Shown here: positions 7,640 through 15,239 of the stretch, piece by piece | How the letters are laid out: every line of letters starts with the position of its first letter | How positions within the stretch are numbered: position 1 is the stretch's first letter | IMG/VR virus record: IMGVR_UViG_3300037071_000991 | Coordinates: 1 to 21,902 of that record | Length of the DNA: 21,902 bases | Source of the DNA: a virus | Direction: 5' to 3' (one strand) | Notes under the pieces: model-generated | What the model was told of the DNA's origin: nothing | Database searches by the model: none | What the model saw: only the letters and a program-made list of their open reading frames with translations | Program-made: the position numbers and the translations under genes

Positions 7640-8241
7640 CAGAAGCTCGCCATGCTCAGCGCTGCACCGTAGTGGTCGATGGCCGTCTTCACGATCTCGA
7701 AGTCCCACGGATTGCGCGCTCTTGTCATCATGCCGTCCGGGCCAATCTCACCAGCCGGTGACGACTGCCGTAAACGCCATTCCTCTGTCACCAGCACCGT
7801 TGCCGCCGCCACGATCTCGGATGGCACAGCGCCACCAGGTGCGTCGGCGGACCACTTGCCGGTAATCGTCAGCGTTGAACGGCCATTGTTGTATGGCCAT
7901 GCGCTGCTGTTGATGAGCCGGATAGCGTGGTAGTCGCCGGTCAGTTCGGTCGGCATGGCCAGCGCGTAATCGGTGGTGGTGTAGGTCCGTGCCGCGTCTC
8001 CGGTGATGACGATGCTCGCCACGGATCGAATCGGAAACGGCAGCACGAGCGTGTCGTGTCCGTAGGAAACAGGGAGTCGGACAACGCGAGCCACGTCCGC
8101 CGCTGTACCGCCGAATGTCCGGCCTGTTTTCAGGTCGATCAGTCTGGCGATCTCATCGTCGAGTGTCTGGAGCCGAGCGGTATCGCTGGCGTCGGAGATC
8201 CCGAGATCGGTTGCGGCGGCGGACAGGTTCGCGTATCCCAC
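7639..8241 (-). CDS. Head-tail connector (gp6-like adaptor) protein
   Basis: A 200-residue protein that likely joins the portal ring to the tail. A helical N-terminal region (DTARLQTLDDEIARLIDLKT) precedes beta strands (TLVLPFPIRSVASIVI, TLTITGKW) and a helical C-terminal part (PSEIVAAATVLVTEEWRL). This is the alpha-beta-alpha pattern of gp6-like adaptors, whose P-(F/V)-x-S-V segment is visible. The start is taken as the GTG at 8241, eight bases beyond the upstream TAG and preceded by AGTAGGGCAACT. The frame extends upstream to 8319, but the extra residues are arginine-rich shadow sequence over the preceding gene. Confidence 0.78.
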   Translation of the reverse strand: MGYANLSAAATDLGISDASDTARLQTLDDEIARLIDLKTGRTFGGTAADVARVVRLPVSYGHDTLVLPFPIRSVASIVITGDAARTYTTTDYALAMPTELTGDYHAIRLINSSAWPYNNGRSTLTITGKWSADAPGGAVPSEIVAAATVLVTEEWRLRQSSPAGEIGPDGMMTRARNPWDFEIVKTAIDHYGAALSMASF

Positions 8242-8248
8242 AGTTGCC

Positions 8249-8488
8249 CTACTTCTTCTCTGGCGCCTTGTCGGCTTTGTTCTCAGGTTCCGGCGCTGCC
8301 TTCGCTGCGTCGGCGTCATCAGCGGCCATGACTTCCTGCCGTTCGACGAGTGAGTCGCACTCTTCGGTCAGCTTCCAGTTCACCGGCATGGATCGACCTG
8401 CCTTGACGAAGTGATGCACGCCATCCGAGGATTCATACACCCCGGTCGTGCGCACCTTTACGAGCTTGTCGGAATCGATGTACTGCAC
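8249..8488 (-). CDS. Small head-region protein with Lys/Ala/Glu/Pro tail
   Basis: A 79-residue protein starting at a GTG at 8488. The start is fixed by a strong AAGGAG eight bases upstream, in the short gap after the decoration-like gene. The N-terminal two thirds are beta-like (LVKVRTTGVYESSDGVHHFV), and the last 25 residues are low complexity (ADDADAAKAAPEPENKADKA). It sits between decoration-like and connector genes, so it may be a minor capsid accessory. A longer frame to 8770 is only the antisense-like shadow of the neighbouring gene. Function unknown. Confidence 0.7.
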   Translation of the reverse strand: MQYIDSDKLVKVRTTGVYESSDGVHHFVKAGRSMPVNWKLTEECDSLVERQEVMAADDADAAKAAPEPENKADKAPEKK

Positions 8489-8496
8489 TGGTTTTG

Positions 8497-8502
8497 CTCC
8501 TT
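8497..8502 (-). promoter_or_regulatory. Strong ribosome binding site deciding a GTG start
   Basis: AAGGAG on the minus strand lies eight bases before the GTG at 8488 and just after the TAA of the upstream gene. It selects a short 79-residue product over the 173-codon open frame. Confidence 0.75.
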
Positions 8503-8505
8503 TGG

Positions 8506-8880
8506 TTAGGCGAGGTACTCGGCGCCCACGGAATAGGTGAAGCTGTCGGTATCGGCAACGGTCACGGCGACGCGCCATGTGTACGGCAGGACATTCAATG
8601 CGTTCACGTTCGCCGATGCTGCAATATCCGGGTGGATTACCAGCGTCGTCGTGGCAACTGCAGCCAGGGCCGCTGATGCCAGGAGCGTGTAGTAATCCCC
8701 TTGCGCTGTCTTGCCTTGGATGGTGAACGTCACCGCCGCGGCGGCTGGGTCCACTGTGACCTTGACCCAAACGCGCAAACCTTTGGCGCCTGCCGTGTTG
8801 GTGAAGTCGGCGGAATTAACCGCCGCAGTACGTGCCGCTGATGGCAACACTTGAAATTGGCGAATTGCGGAGACTGCCAT
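8506..8880 (-). CDS. Putative head decoration protein, copy 2
   Basis: A 124-residue Ala/Thr/Val-rich beta protein, clearly paralogous to the gene just upstream. Both share a SAARTA segment, VDPAAA, FTIQGKT, QGDYYTLLASAA and a C-terminal EYL. Small beta-sandwich proteins of this kind are often found next to capsid genes and may decorate the capsid surface; this role is inferred. The ATG at 8880 follows the upstream stop by 10 bases, with an AGGGGGG ribosome site. No enzyme motif, signal peptide or membrane helix is present. Confidence 0.72.
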   Translation of the reverse strand: MAVSAIRQFQVLPSAARTAAVNSADFTNTAGAKGLRVWVKVTVDPAAAAVTFTIQGKTAQGDYYTLLASAALAAVATTTLVIHPDIAASANVNALNVLPYTWRVAVTVADTDSFTYSVGAEYLA

Positions 8881-8890
8881 GAGCGCCCCC

Positions 8891-9262
8891 CTAGTTCAGA
8901 TACTCGGCATACGCCGAATAGGTGATCGAGTCGGCGTCAGCGTGCGTTGCCAGCAGACGCCAGACATTGCCCAGCGCGTTCTTCGCAACCGTGTTCGCTG
9001 CCGCCGTGATCTGCGGATGCACGGTCAGTTCGGTATTGCCGACTGCCGTAATCGCCGCAGACGCGAGCAACGTGTAGTAGTCGCCCTGCTGGGTCTTGCC
9101 CTGGATCGTGAAGACCACCGATGCCGCAGCAGGATCGACCGTGCAGTCGATGGTGACGCGCACGCCTCTGGCGAAGTTGTTGGTCTTGTCTCCTGAATTA
9201 TTGGTCGCCGTCCGTGCCGCACTCGTCATCAGTGCGAAGGGCCGGCCGCTCGTTACTGCCAT
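8891..9262 (-). CDS. Putative head decoration protein, copy 1
   Basis: A 123-residue protein immediately after the major capsid gene, paralogous to the next gene (shared SAARTAT-type start, VDPAAAS, FTIQGKT, QGDYYTLLASAA). The composition (Ala, Thr, Val, few charged residues) suggests a compact beta fold. The position suggests a capsid surface protein present in many copies. The ATG at 9262 has AAGGGGA upstream and lies 10 bases after the capsid gene stop. Its partner copy differs mainly in the outer thirds, so the two may bind different capsid sites or be heteromeric. Confidence 0.72.
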   Translation of the reverse strand: MAVTSGRPFALMTSAARTATNNSGDKTNNFARGVRVTIDCTVDPAAASVVFTIQGKTQQGDYYTLLASAAITAVGNTELTVHPQITAAANTVAKNALGNVWRLLATHADADSITYSAYAEYLN

Positions 9263-9272
9263 GTCAGTCCCC

Positions 9273-10541
9273 TTATGCCATTGTGGTGACGACGAAGGCC
9301 GCTGGGCGGAAGACGACGAGGGTCAACCGAACTTCTGCCAACATCACAAAGATGTTGCGAATGAAAAAGTCCGCGTGCTGATCGGCCATATAGATGGCCG
9401 CATCGTTGCGGTCGATAACCGCTGCCTGCGTGCCGTCTCCGACGATGACTGTGCCAGCGGCGATGTTCTCGTCCTCGAGCACTGGCAATCCCCACAGTCG
9501 CGCAACACTGGCGCCCGGTGACGGATCGCCGACCAGGTATTCGCCGGTTGTCGTGGTGATCGTGTCCCAGTCTTCCGTGTCTGCCGGGTTGGCGAGGATG
9601 AATGTGGGTGTCGCCAGTCCGGTGGTGCGTACCAGTCGCTTCGCTCGACGAATGCGGTTCAGGTTTTCGTTGTCCGTGCCGGCGTCGTTGACCGGTGCGC
9701 CAGCGAAGTACGCGGCATCGGCAACCGTGAGGCCCGTCTGATCGAGCAGGCCTGAGATGTTCGGCGCGGTGCCGTTGCCGTTGATGAGTTGCGCACTAAC
9801 GCGCCGCTCTAGTCCGTCACGCAAACGCCCTTCGACGTATGACTCCATCATCGGCAAGTCTTCAAGCATCTGCCGGGTGATGGGAATCCAGTGAGCAACG
9901 ATCCGCACCGGGTGTGCGACTTCCTCGAAGGTGATCGCCGATTCTGGTTTCACGGCGCTGGCATCGTCAACCGCGATTGATTCGTCCACTTCTGCAGCTG
10001 CGTTGGTAAACACGAGTTCCTGCAGCACAACCACGCTATCGGATGATGTGCGGCCGCTGCCGAGCGCCTGGCGTACCGCGCTGATTGGTTCAAGACCACG
10101 CCGGATGCCGGGCATCACCTGTGGCAGCAACGTCGAAGCCGACGCGGTGCCAGAGAAGATCAGCGCCTTCTCGTGCAGGATGCTTTCGGTGTGGAACTTC
10201 TTGCTGGTGCCGTGCGGGTTCTGCCGGAAGTCTTTAAGCTCCGCAGAGTCAGCGAACTTCGCGCCGAGTGAGCGAAGATCAGGCTCGGTGCCGTTGGCAA
10301 TCTGCCGCTGTGCCGGAGCCGGCTTGGTGAACTTCTCAATGGTGGAATCCACCATGTCGTTTGTCGCTGCGCGCTCTTCGGCTTTGGCGAGATCGGCGAT
10401 AGCCTTGTTGAGTTGACTCACCAACTCGTCGTACCGCTGATCTTCCTCAGCAGTCAGCGTGCCTGCCTTGCTTTTCTCGGTGAGCGGTTTGGCGTCACTA
10501 GCGATGGTTGCGATCATTGCTCGCAACTGTTCAGGGTTCAT
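9273..10541 (-). CDS. Major capsid protein (HK97 fold)
   Basis: A 422-residue protein that forms the icosahedral shell. The N-terminal region of about 75 residues is a charged coiled coil (EEDQRYDELVSQLNKAIADL), the scaffolding delta domain that the prohead protease removes in HK97-like phages. The rest shows HK97-like features: LLPQVMPGIRRGLEPIS, a domain with HWIPITRQMLEDLPMMESYV, GNGTAPNISGLLDQTG, and a C-terminal VRLTLVVFRPAAFVVTT strand. The ATG at 10541 has AGGAG upstream and follows the protease stop by one base. The open frame runs 41 codons further, but that part overlaps the protease gene and is unlike a capsid N terminus. Length is normal for the family including the delta domain. 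Confidence 0.93.
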   Translation of the reverse strand: MNPEQLRAMIATIASDAKPLTEKSKAGTLTAEEDQRYDELVSQLNKAIADLAKAEERAATNDMVDSTIEKFTKPAPAQRQIANGTEPDLRSLGAKFADSAELKDFRQNPHGTSKKFHTESILHEKALIFSGTASASTLLPQVMPGIRRGLEPISAVRQALGSGRTSSDSVVVLQELVFTNAAAEVDESIAVDDASAVKPESAITFEEVAHPVRIVAHWIPITRQMLEDLPMMESYVEGRLRDGLERRVSAQLINGNGTAPNISGLLDQTGLTVADAAYFAGAPVNDAGTDNENLNRIRRAKRLVRTTGLATPTFILANPADTEDWDTITTTTGEYLVGDPSPGASVARLWGLPVLEDENIAAGTVIVGDGTQAAVIDRNDAAIYMADQHADFFIRNIFVMLAEVRLTLVVFRPAAFVVTTMA

Positions 10542-10542
10542 A

Positions 10543-11307
10543 TCAATCTCCTGTAACGATGCCCCGCTGCCGTAAGTCGGCAAGCAGGAATGCCAGTTCT
10601 GCACCTCGGTTCCGCGTTGCTGTATCGAGCGTGGGCAGCACGGGCGTCTCGCTGTTACTGCCACCCTCGGCGGGCATGTCGGATAGGAGTTGCATTAGTT
10701 CGGCACGCTGCTCTGGTGTGAGCTCGGCGGCCAGTTTGGATATGTCGAGTTCGGATCGGTAAGAGTTGACAAGCGCCGGATCGACAGCCGGGAAGCTGAC
10801 GACGCTGTTCTCCATCATCCGCACGCCGGTCAGGATGCGTATCTCGTTGCGCGGGATCGTCTTCACCCAGTCGGGTGCGCTGCTGAAGTCCAGCGGATCA
10901 GAGTCTTCGGCCGTGCGGTCGTTGATGCGCCGGAAGCCAATCGACAAGCCGTACTGCACGTCATCCTTGAGATGCGCGCGAACCGTGCTGCCCCACATGC
11001 CATCGTCGGAGACTTTGGCTTCGATGGCCAGGCCTTCGGCGTCTTCCGACATCGCCTTATGTGTGCCGATGGTGTGCTCGTGTTCGTAGCGGAGCAGGAT
11101 ACGGTTACTGCCGGCCGGTCCACGCTGAGCGATGGTCTCGGCGAACGCGCCAGGCGCGGTGGCTTCGGCGTAACTATCCACCACCCAGAACTTCGAAGCG
11201 TAGCCGGAGAGGATGCCTTTTTCGGCGTCGGCTTTGACTTCGAGAGGGTCGCGGGATTTGGTAAGGATGCCGTCGTAACTGGTACGTCTGTTGTCTGGTG
11301 ATTCCAT
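10543..11307 (-). CDS. Prohead maturation protease (U35/HK97 gp4-like)
   Basis: A 254-residue serine protease that cleaves the capsid delta domain during maturation. Family motifs in order: GYASKFWVVDSYAE near 35-48, the histidine region LLRYEHEHTIGTH (candidate catalytic His76 or His78), the EGL turn at 91-93, and the serine motif YGLSIGF (Ser122). The C terminus after about residue 175 is helical and charged, which fits a scaffold-like tail. The start is taken as the ATG at 11307, with GAGG about six bases upstream. A frame extension to 11340 would read into the hairpin before the gene. It directly precedes the capsid gene with one base between. Confidence 0.9.
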   Translation of the reverse strand: MESPDNRRTSYDGILTKSRDPLEVKADAEKGILSGYASKFWVVDSYAEATAPGAFAETIAQRGPAGSNRILLRYEHEHTIGTHKAMSEDAEGLAIEAKVSDDGMWGSTVRAHLKDDVQYGLSIGFRRINDRTAEDSDPLDFSSAPDWVKTIPRNEIRILTGVRMMENSVVSFPAVDPALVNSYRSELDISKLAAELTPEQRAELMQLLSDMPAEGGSNSETPVLPTLDTATRNRGAELAFLLADLRQRGIVTGD

Positions 11308-11321
11308 GCTGCGCCTCGTGC

Positions 11322-11372
11322 AAGAGAAAAGGCCGCGCAACCGGATCGCTGTGTCCGATTGCTCGCGGCCTT
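11322..11372 (-). terminator. Probable intrinsic terminator or attenuator upstream of the prohead protease
   Basis: On the minus strand AAGGCCGCG (11372-11364) pairs perfectly with CGCGGCCTT (11337-11329). Inside, CAATCGGA pairs with TCCGGTTG (one U-G pair) around an eight-base loop, with only a two-base AG bulge. That makes about 17 base pairs. The stem is followed in the transcribed direction by TTTTCTCTT, while the other strand lacks a T tract. It lies between portal and protease genes, so it would have to be partial or antiterminated. Confidence 0.65.
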
Positions 11373-11419
11373 GTGGCTCTACTGCCCGGCGAGCATGGGT
11401 TCAGATGCAATTGCCAATA

Positions 11420-11428
11420 ATCATATCA
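11420..11428 (-). promoter_or_regulatory. Possible extended -10 promoter element
   Basis: TGATATGAT, a TGn-TATGAT extended -10-like motif on the minus strand, begins at the portal gene's own TGA. A transcript from it would begin about 7 bases downstream and run into the hairpin at 11372-11329 before the protease. No convincing -35 is seen. AT-rich context supports it weakly, and chance occurrence is quite possible. Confidence 0.2.
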
Positions 11429-13588
11429 TGCGTCCGTACCAAGTGGCACAGCAAGAATTGGCACGACGATCAGCGAACCGTTCGGATGCTCGGCTTCCGT
11501 GTGCAGTTCCACCATCGACAGCGGTGTGATAAGTCCGTGTCTATCAGCGCACGTCAACCCATCAAGCGCACCGTAGTCGTCAACATGTTCAGGATTGTCC
11601 AGCAGTTCGACTTCGTTGACTTCGCCACTCTCGGCATAAGCCAGCGCGCTACTACGGTTGTATGCCACCTGTGATTCAGTCCTCGCAATTGTTTCAGCCC
11701 TGCCCTTGTACGTCGCTTCGACGTGCTCACGAATAGCCGCCGACAACTCCTGCAACGTCGTGCCCTGCAGCAATCCATCGGCAACGATCCGGCTGATGGT
11801 GCTGCGTGTTGTTTCGTGAATATCGACGATGCGCTCACCGAGTACCTGCAGCAGCTTCAGGATGCGCGGGTTATTCACGGTCCAGGTGGTTTCGGAAACG
11901 ACGAACGTATCCGCTGCCGCGAAGGCGGCCTCTCCATTGGCCATGTAGAACTTGCGCAACACGGCTTCGAGTTCTTTGTATTCCTCTTCCCAGTCGATCC
12001 ATTCGAGATCGCGCCGTTCGTGGTTGTCCGCACTCTTGGCGATGTTGGTAGCGATCCTATCGCCCTGCGCTTTCAGCATCTTGCCGATATGCCGTGTGCC
12101 GACTTCGATGAGCCGCTGTCTGTCCCGTCGTGTTCGCCCGGCGATGTTCGCTCGCACCTCGAGCGCATCGGCAGACATCCGCGTTTCGTCAACATACCGC
12201 CGTGCCGATGACGTTGACGCTGGCAGCGCTGGTGTCTCGGGTGTGCGACTGGCGGTGATCGCTGCTGGCAAGTCTTCGAAGCCGGCCAGTGAGTTCGCCG
12301 ATACCAGCATCGTCGAGAACGGCACGGCGAACACATCACCCTGTGCGTTCGGCAGTGGATCGAGTTTGATCGCCATGCGCGCTTCGTTGAGCGTAATCAT
12401 GGTCGCGGCATAGTCGGCTCTGACTCTCGTGTGCAGCGCATCGGTATCTTCCTGCAATGCCAGCACCATAGACGTGTCGAACGCCAGCCGGTATTGCGGG
12501 TGCATCAGTCCGAACTCGGGTAGCAACGACCGGCCTAACGCGGCAGCGAGCCGCAACCGCAACGGCTCCGCGCCGTACCGCTGCAGCGCCGTCATGTCTC
12601 CGTCTGTCTCGGTGGTGGTCAGACTGCCAGCGACGAGCGCGTGTCGCGCACCAATCAGGCCAGGAGGCACGCGGAAGGCGCTGCATATCTTCAGTTCGGT
12701 GAGATCGCGCAAGTCCGGCCAGGCGAGCGTGTTCACGTCGCCTTGTATCTGTTGCAACTGCCAACCGCCATGCAGATACGGGATCTTGCCGTAGGCTTTC
12801 GATCCGCCATACTTCTGCTTCCAGTTCTCCTGCATCACTTCGATAGTGGCCGTGTCGTGCTGCACGTCCGGGTGTGTCATCACGTACATCGGAATGCCGC
12901 CAGCGTCGAGGAATGCCTTAAGCCAGTTCGTGAGCTCGTTGTCGATACCGATCTCACGCGCTGCCACGGTCACCGGCGAGACACCGCGCCGCTCCATGCG
13001 GTCGTCGTGCCGCCACGGTAGCCAGATGAGATCGTTGGCTGGTATCAACCGGATCGGTGCGCCAGGAACTTTGTACTGGTAGTCGTTGGAATCACCGCGT
13101 GGATTGGCCAGCCAGTCAGCACGCAACGGCCACAGTTCGACGGGAAGATTGGCGCCACTCCGCACCTTCTCCACGACGGCGTAACCCATAATGCCCATCT
13201 GGTAGACGAGCAACGAGAGGAACTCGGCGTCTTCCATGTGCGGGTTGGGCCGGTTGATGATGCCCTGCAGCGCCCGGCTGGCGCTATCGGTGGCCGCGTC
13301 CCACTCGCCCTCAGTCGTGCGTGACTCGACGGTCAGCTGCGCTTCAGCCACCGCGTCACCGAGATAGGTGGCGCAGGCAAACACGGTGATCGACTTGCGC
13401 GCCGCGTCACGCGCCTTGTCGCTATCCCACTCGTAACCGGACCAGGACGCCTTGCGCGCACCGAACCAGTCGGGCAAGCGCTCGGGATCGTAGTCTCCAC
13501 GCAGCATCAGCGGCGCGCTATCTATCCGGTAGTCAATGATTGGGTTAGTTGTCTTGGAAAGGTTGCCGAGGAAGGATCGAAGGCCCAT
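11426..13588 (-). CDS. Portal protein fused to a MuF-like head morphogenesis domain
   Basis: A 720-residue fusion. The first two thirds match an HK97-type portal, the ring through which DNA is packaged: PNPHMEDAEFLSLLVYQMGI, GYAVVEKVRSG, NDLIWLPWRHDD, RGVSPVTVAAREIGI, a long helix with TETDGDMTALQRY, and FDTSMVLALQED. The last 150-200 residues match MuF-type proteins (GTTLQELSAAIREHV, IARTESQVAYNRSSALAY, GLTCADRHG, HPNG). Portal and MuF domains are usually separate genes, though fusions are known. The usual HPNCRC zinc cluster reads HPNGSL here, so metal ligands seem lost. The ATG at 13588 gives the common MGLRSFLG-type N terminus; an in-frame ATG at 13597 is the alternative. The stop is followed by a 118-base gap with a hairpin. 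Confidence 0.9.
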   Translation of the reverse strand: MGLRSFLGNLSKTTNPIIDYRIDSAPLMLRGDYDPERLPDWFGARKASWSGYEWDSDKARDAARKSITVFACATYLGDAVAEAQLTVESRTTEGEWDAATDSASRALQGIINRPNPHMEDAEFLSLLVYQMGIMGYAVVEKVRSGANLPVELWPLRADWLANPRGDSNDYQYKVPGAPIRLIPANDLIWLPWRHDDRMERRGVSPVTVAAREIGIDNELTNWLKAFLDAGGIPMYVMTHPDVQHDTATIEVMQENWKQKYGGSKAYGKIPYLHGGWQLQQIQGDVNTLAWPDLRDLTELKICSAFRVPPGLIGARHALVAGSLTTTETDGDMTALQRYGAEPLRLRLAAALGRSLLPEFGLMHPQYRLAFDTSMVLALQEDTDALHTRVRADYAATMITLNEARMAIKLDPLPNAQGDVFAVPFSTMLVSANSLAGFEDLPAAITASRTPETPALPASTSSARRYVDETRMSADALEVRANIAGRTRRDRQRLIEVGTRHIGKMLKAQGDRIATNIAKSADNHERRDLEWIDWEEEYKELEAVLRKFYMANGEAAFAAADTFVVSETTWTVNNPRILKLLQVLGERIVDIHETTRSTISRIVADGLLQGTTLQELSAAIREHVEATYKGRAETIARTESQVAYNRSSALAYAESGEVNEVELLDNPEHVDDYGALDGLTCADRHGLITPLSMVELHTEAEHPNGSLIVVPILAVPLGTDA

Positions 13589-13701
13589 GCACCGCATCTC
13601 GCAGAGTAGTCAAGCCAGCGCTATAGATCGTTGTGTCTACGCTACTGCGGCAAGCTATGCTCTGCTACCCGGCAGCAATGGGTTTCACATTCAATTACAC
13701 A
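13589..13701. other. Intergenic gap before the portal gene
   Basis: This is one of only two gaps of about 100 bases in the window. It is locally AT-rich next to the zinc-finger gene. It holds a short hairpin (13663-13677, TGCTGC/GTAGCA with a three-base loop on the minus strand) without a U tract. No open frame, tRNA or convincing promoter is seen. A CATAAT hexamer overlaps the upstream stop but has no clear -35. Confidence 0.4.
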
Positions 13702-13929
13702 TTATGCTATCACACTTGCATAGATCACCGAAACCACATGACACCCAGGACACGTCTGCTGCAAGTCATCGTGCAGTGGTTGGCTCATTGTCCATTGCCG
13801 AGAAACGATGATGACCAGCCGCGTACCAACCAGTTCACCGAGCACGCGATGACAGTTTGGGCATTGCCACATGGTGCGGTCTTCACCGCGTCTGTCGGTG
13901 CGGGTAACAATGCTGGCTGGTTGCGGCAT
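13702..13929 (-). CDS. Small zinc-finger protein, Com-like
   Basis: A 75-residue protein whose middle and end carry a four-cysteine finger: CPNCH near residue 23 and CPGCH near residue 60, with a beta segment between (VGTRLVIIV). A short CxxC, beta hairpin, CPxC layout resembles Com-type zinc fingers of Mu-like phages, where Com activates translation of a DNA modification gene. That analogy is inference only. The ATG overlaps the large terminase stop in TGATG, and a second ATG precedes the WQCPNC segment (residue 20). It lies between large terminase and portal, where a small regulator or packaging accessory could act. Confidence 0.68.
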   Translation of the reverse strand: MPQPASIVTRTDRRGEDRTMWQCPNCHRVLGELVGTRLVIIVSRQWTMSQPLHDDLQQTCPGCHVVSVIYASVIA

Positions 13930-15239
13930 CAGCCGAATCCTCCTGTGCTCTGTCCACCGATCAGGTTGTACAGCGCCGTCAATGCCCAGACTGCCGCATC
14001 CATCCGGTCAGGAGACGGCATACCAGGCACCCAGTTGCACTGCTGGTCTTCGAGTGTGTCGAACCGTCCAACGTGTGAGATCAATCCCTGTTCGTAGAGC
14101 GCGCTGATCGGCTCAGCCCTCGTTGCCTTGCCCCGGCTGGCGTGGACTTCCTTGACCGCGATACCTGGCCGCACGGTGCGTAGCGTTGTACGGATCATCT
14201 CGCCGCCCTGGTTCGTCTCGACGACGATGGTGTCAGCTTCGTGCGCGTCGTAGCCACCGACAGCGCGCCGCGCCCACTCGAGTGGCTGGCCACGCAATGA
14301 CAGATCAGCCAGGATGTAGCCGCGCTTGTCGCTGCCGGCCGCCGCGACGATGATGCCGGTTTCGTTACTCTCTTCGCCGCTGGTGGTTGCTGGATCAACG
14401 GCGACGACGACGGTAACGAGTGACACGCCGTCCGGTATGTCGATCATTCGGTGCTTGTCGATGGTGGCCAGGTTCCATAGCGCGCCCTCCACATCCTCGA
14501 GGAGTTCGCCTTCGATCTCCTGCCTGCCTTTGCGCGTGCCGCCGTAGGCTTTCGTGACGGCGGCGACGAACGACTCCGGCAGGTTATCGGCGTTGTCATA
14601 GAGCGATGCGCGAGTGACAACGGTGCGACTGTCTGGCTCAGTGGCTTCGTCGATGAGTTTGCGTACCCGGCTGATTGGTCGCGGCGTCGTCGTCACCATC
14701 GTCTGCGGGTTGGCACCCTCGCGCATGCCGTACATAAGGTTGTCCCAGGTGTCATCGACGTACTTCCACGCGGCGAGCTCGTCGCACCAGGCCGCGTCGT
14801 GCTGCGGTCCTCGCAAGCGGTCCGGCTCTTCAGCGCTGTACAGGTAGACGGCGGCATGATGACTCGGGAAGTTGACGCGCCGCCGTGAGAGTTGCGGAGT
14901 GACGTTCATACCGCGCTTTCTGCCCAGCGTCTCGATGCCAGACGGTCCTTCGACCATGATGTCGCGCACGTCTGCCGATGTGGCGCCGACGAGGGCGATG
15001 CGCTTCGAGCCGGCAGCGATCATGTCCAGCACCCACGATGCGCCGGCGAACGTCTTACCAGCGCCACGTCCAGCGATGATGGCCCACGTATCCCACGCGC
15101 CGGACGGCGGCATCTGGTAGTCGTGACGGTGTACGGCTGGTTCATTCGGTGTCGTCCGAATCCCGGCTACCAGGCTTGTGTAGAGTGAGTGTTCCAAGGT
15201 CTGCGGCAATGGCGGCACGCTCAAGCGGGTCACTGACAT
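13929..15239 (-). CDS. terL: Terminase large subunit
   Basis: A 436-residue packaging motor ATPase and headful or site nuclease. Motifs: Walker A AGRGAGKT (56-63), Walker B region HDAAWCDE (147-154), coupling motif TTTP (183-186), and the RNase H-like nuclease acids D282 (AVDP), E341 (VVETNQGG) and D411/D414 (SPDRMDAAVWAL). The family is the phage terminase 6 type, with GRGAGKT in place of a lysine-rich P-loop. The first ATG gives 98 bases of overlap with the small-subunit gene. An alternative ATG at 15113 begins MPPSGAWDTW just before the ATPase core and would avoid overlap, so the true N terminus is uncertain. Length is normal for the family. Confidence 0.95.
   Translation of the reverse strand: MSVTRLSVPPLPQTLEHSLYTSLVAGIRTTPNEPAVHRHDYQMPPSGAWDTWAIIAGRGAGKTFAGASWVLDMIAAGSKRIALVGATSADVRDIMVEGPSGIETLGRKRGMNVTPQLSRRRVNFPSHHAAVYLYSAEEPDRLRGPQHDAAWCDELAAWKYVDDTWDNLMYGMREGANPQTMVTTTPRPISRVRKLIDEATEPDSRTVVTRASLYDNADNLPESFVAAVTKAYGGTRKGRQEIEGELLEDVEGALWNLATIDKHRMIDIPDGVSLVTVVVAVDPATTSGEESNETGIIVAAAGSDKRGYILADLSLRGQPLEWARRAVGGYDAHEADTIVVETNQGGEMIRTTLRTVRPGIAVKEVHASRGKATRAEPISALYEQGLISHVGRFDTLEDQQCNWVPGMPSPDRMDAAVWALTALYNLIGGQSTGGFG

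Larger units (their letters stand above)
8506..9262 (-). repeat. Tandem gene duplication (two paralogous decoration-like genes)
   Basis: Genes 8891-9262 and 8506-8880 encode 123 and 124 residues that align end to end almost without gaps, with identical blocks such as FTIQGKT and QGDYYTLLASAA. They are separated by 10 bases. The N-terminal and C-terminal thirds have diverged, so the duplication is not recent. Confidence 0.85.

Noticed and set aside
10542-10664. Upstream extension of the capsid protein by 41 codons
   Set aside because: It overlaps the protease gene end and gives a Cys/Arg/Pro-rich sequence unlike capsid N termini, whereas the ATG at 10541 has a good AGGAG site.
11174-11410. 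Short minus-strand frame spanning the hairpin and protease start
   Set aside because: It crosses the terminator-like stem and overlaps the protease gene; the product (Pro/Arg/His-rich) has no protein-like features.
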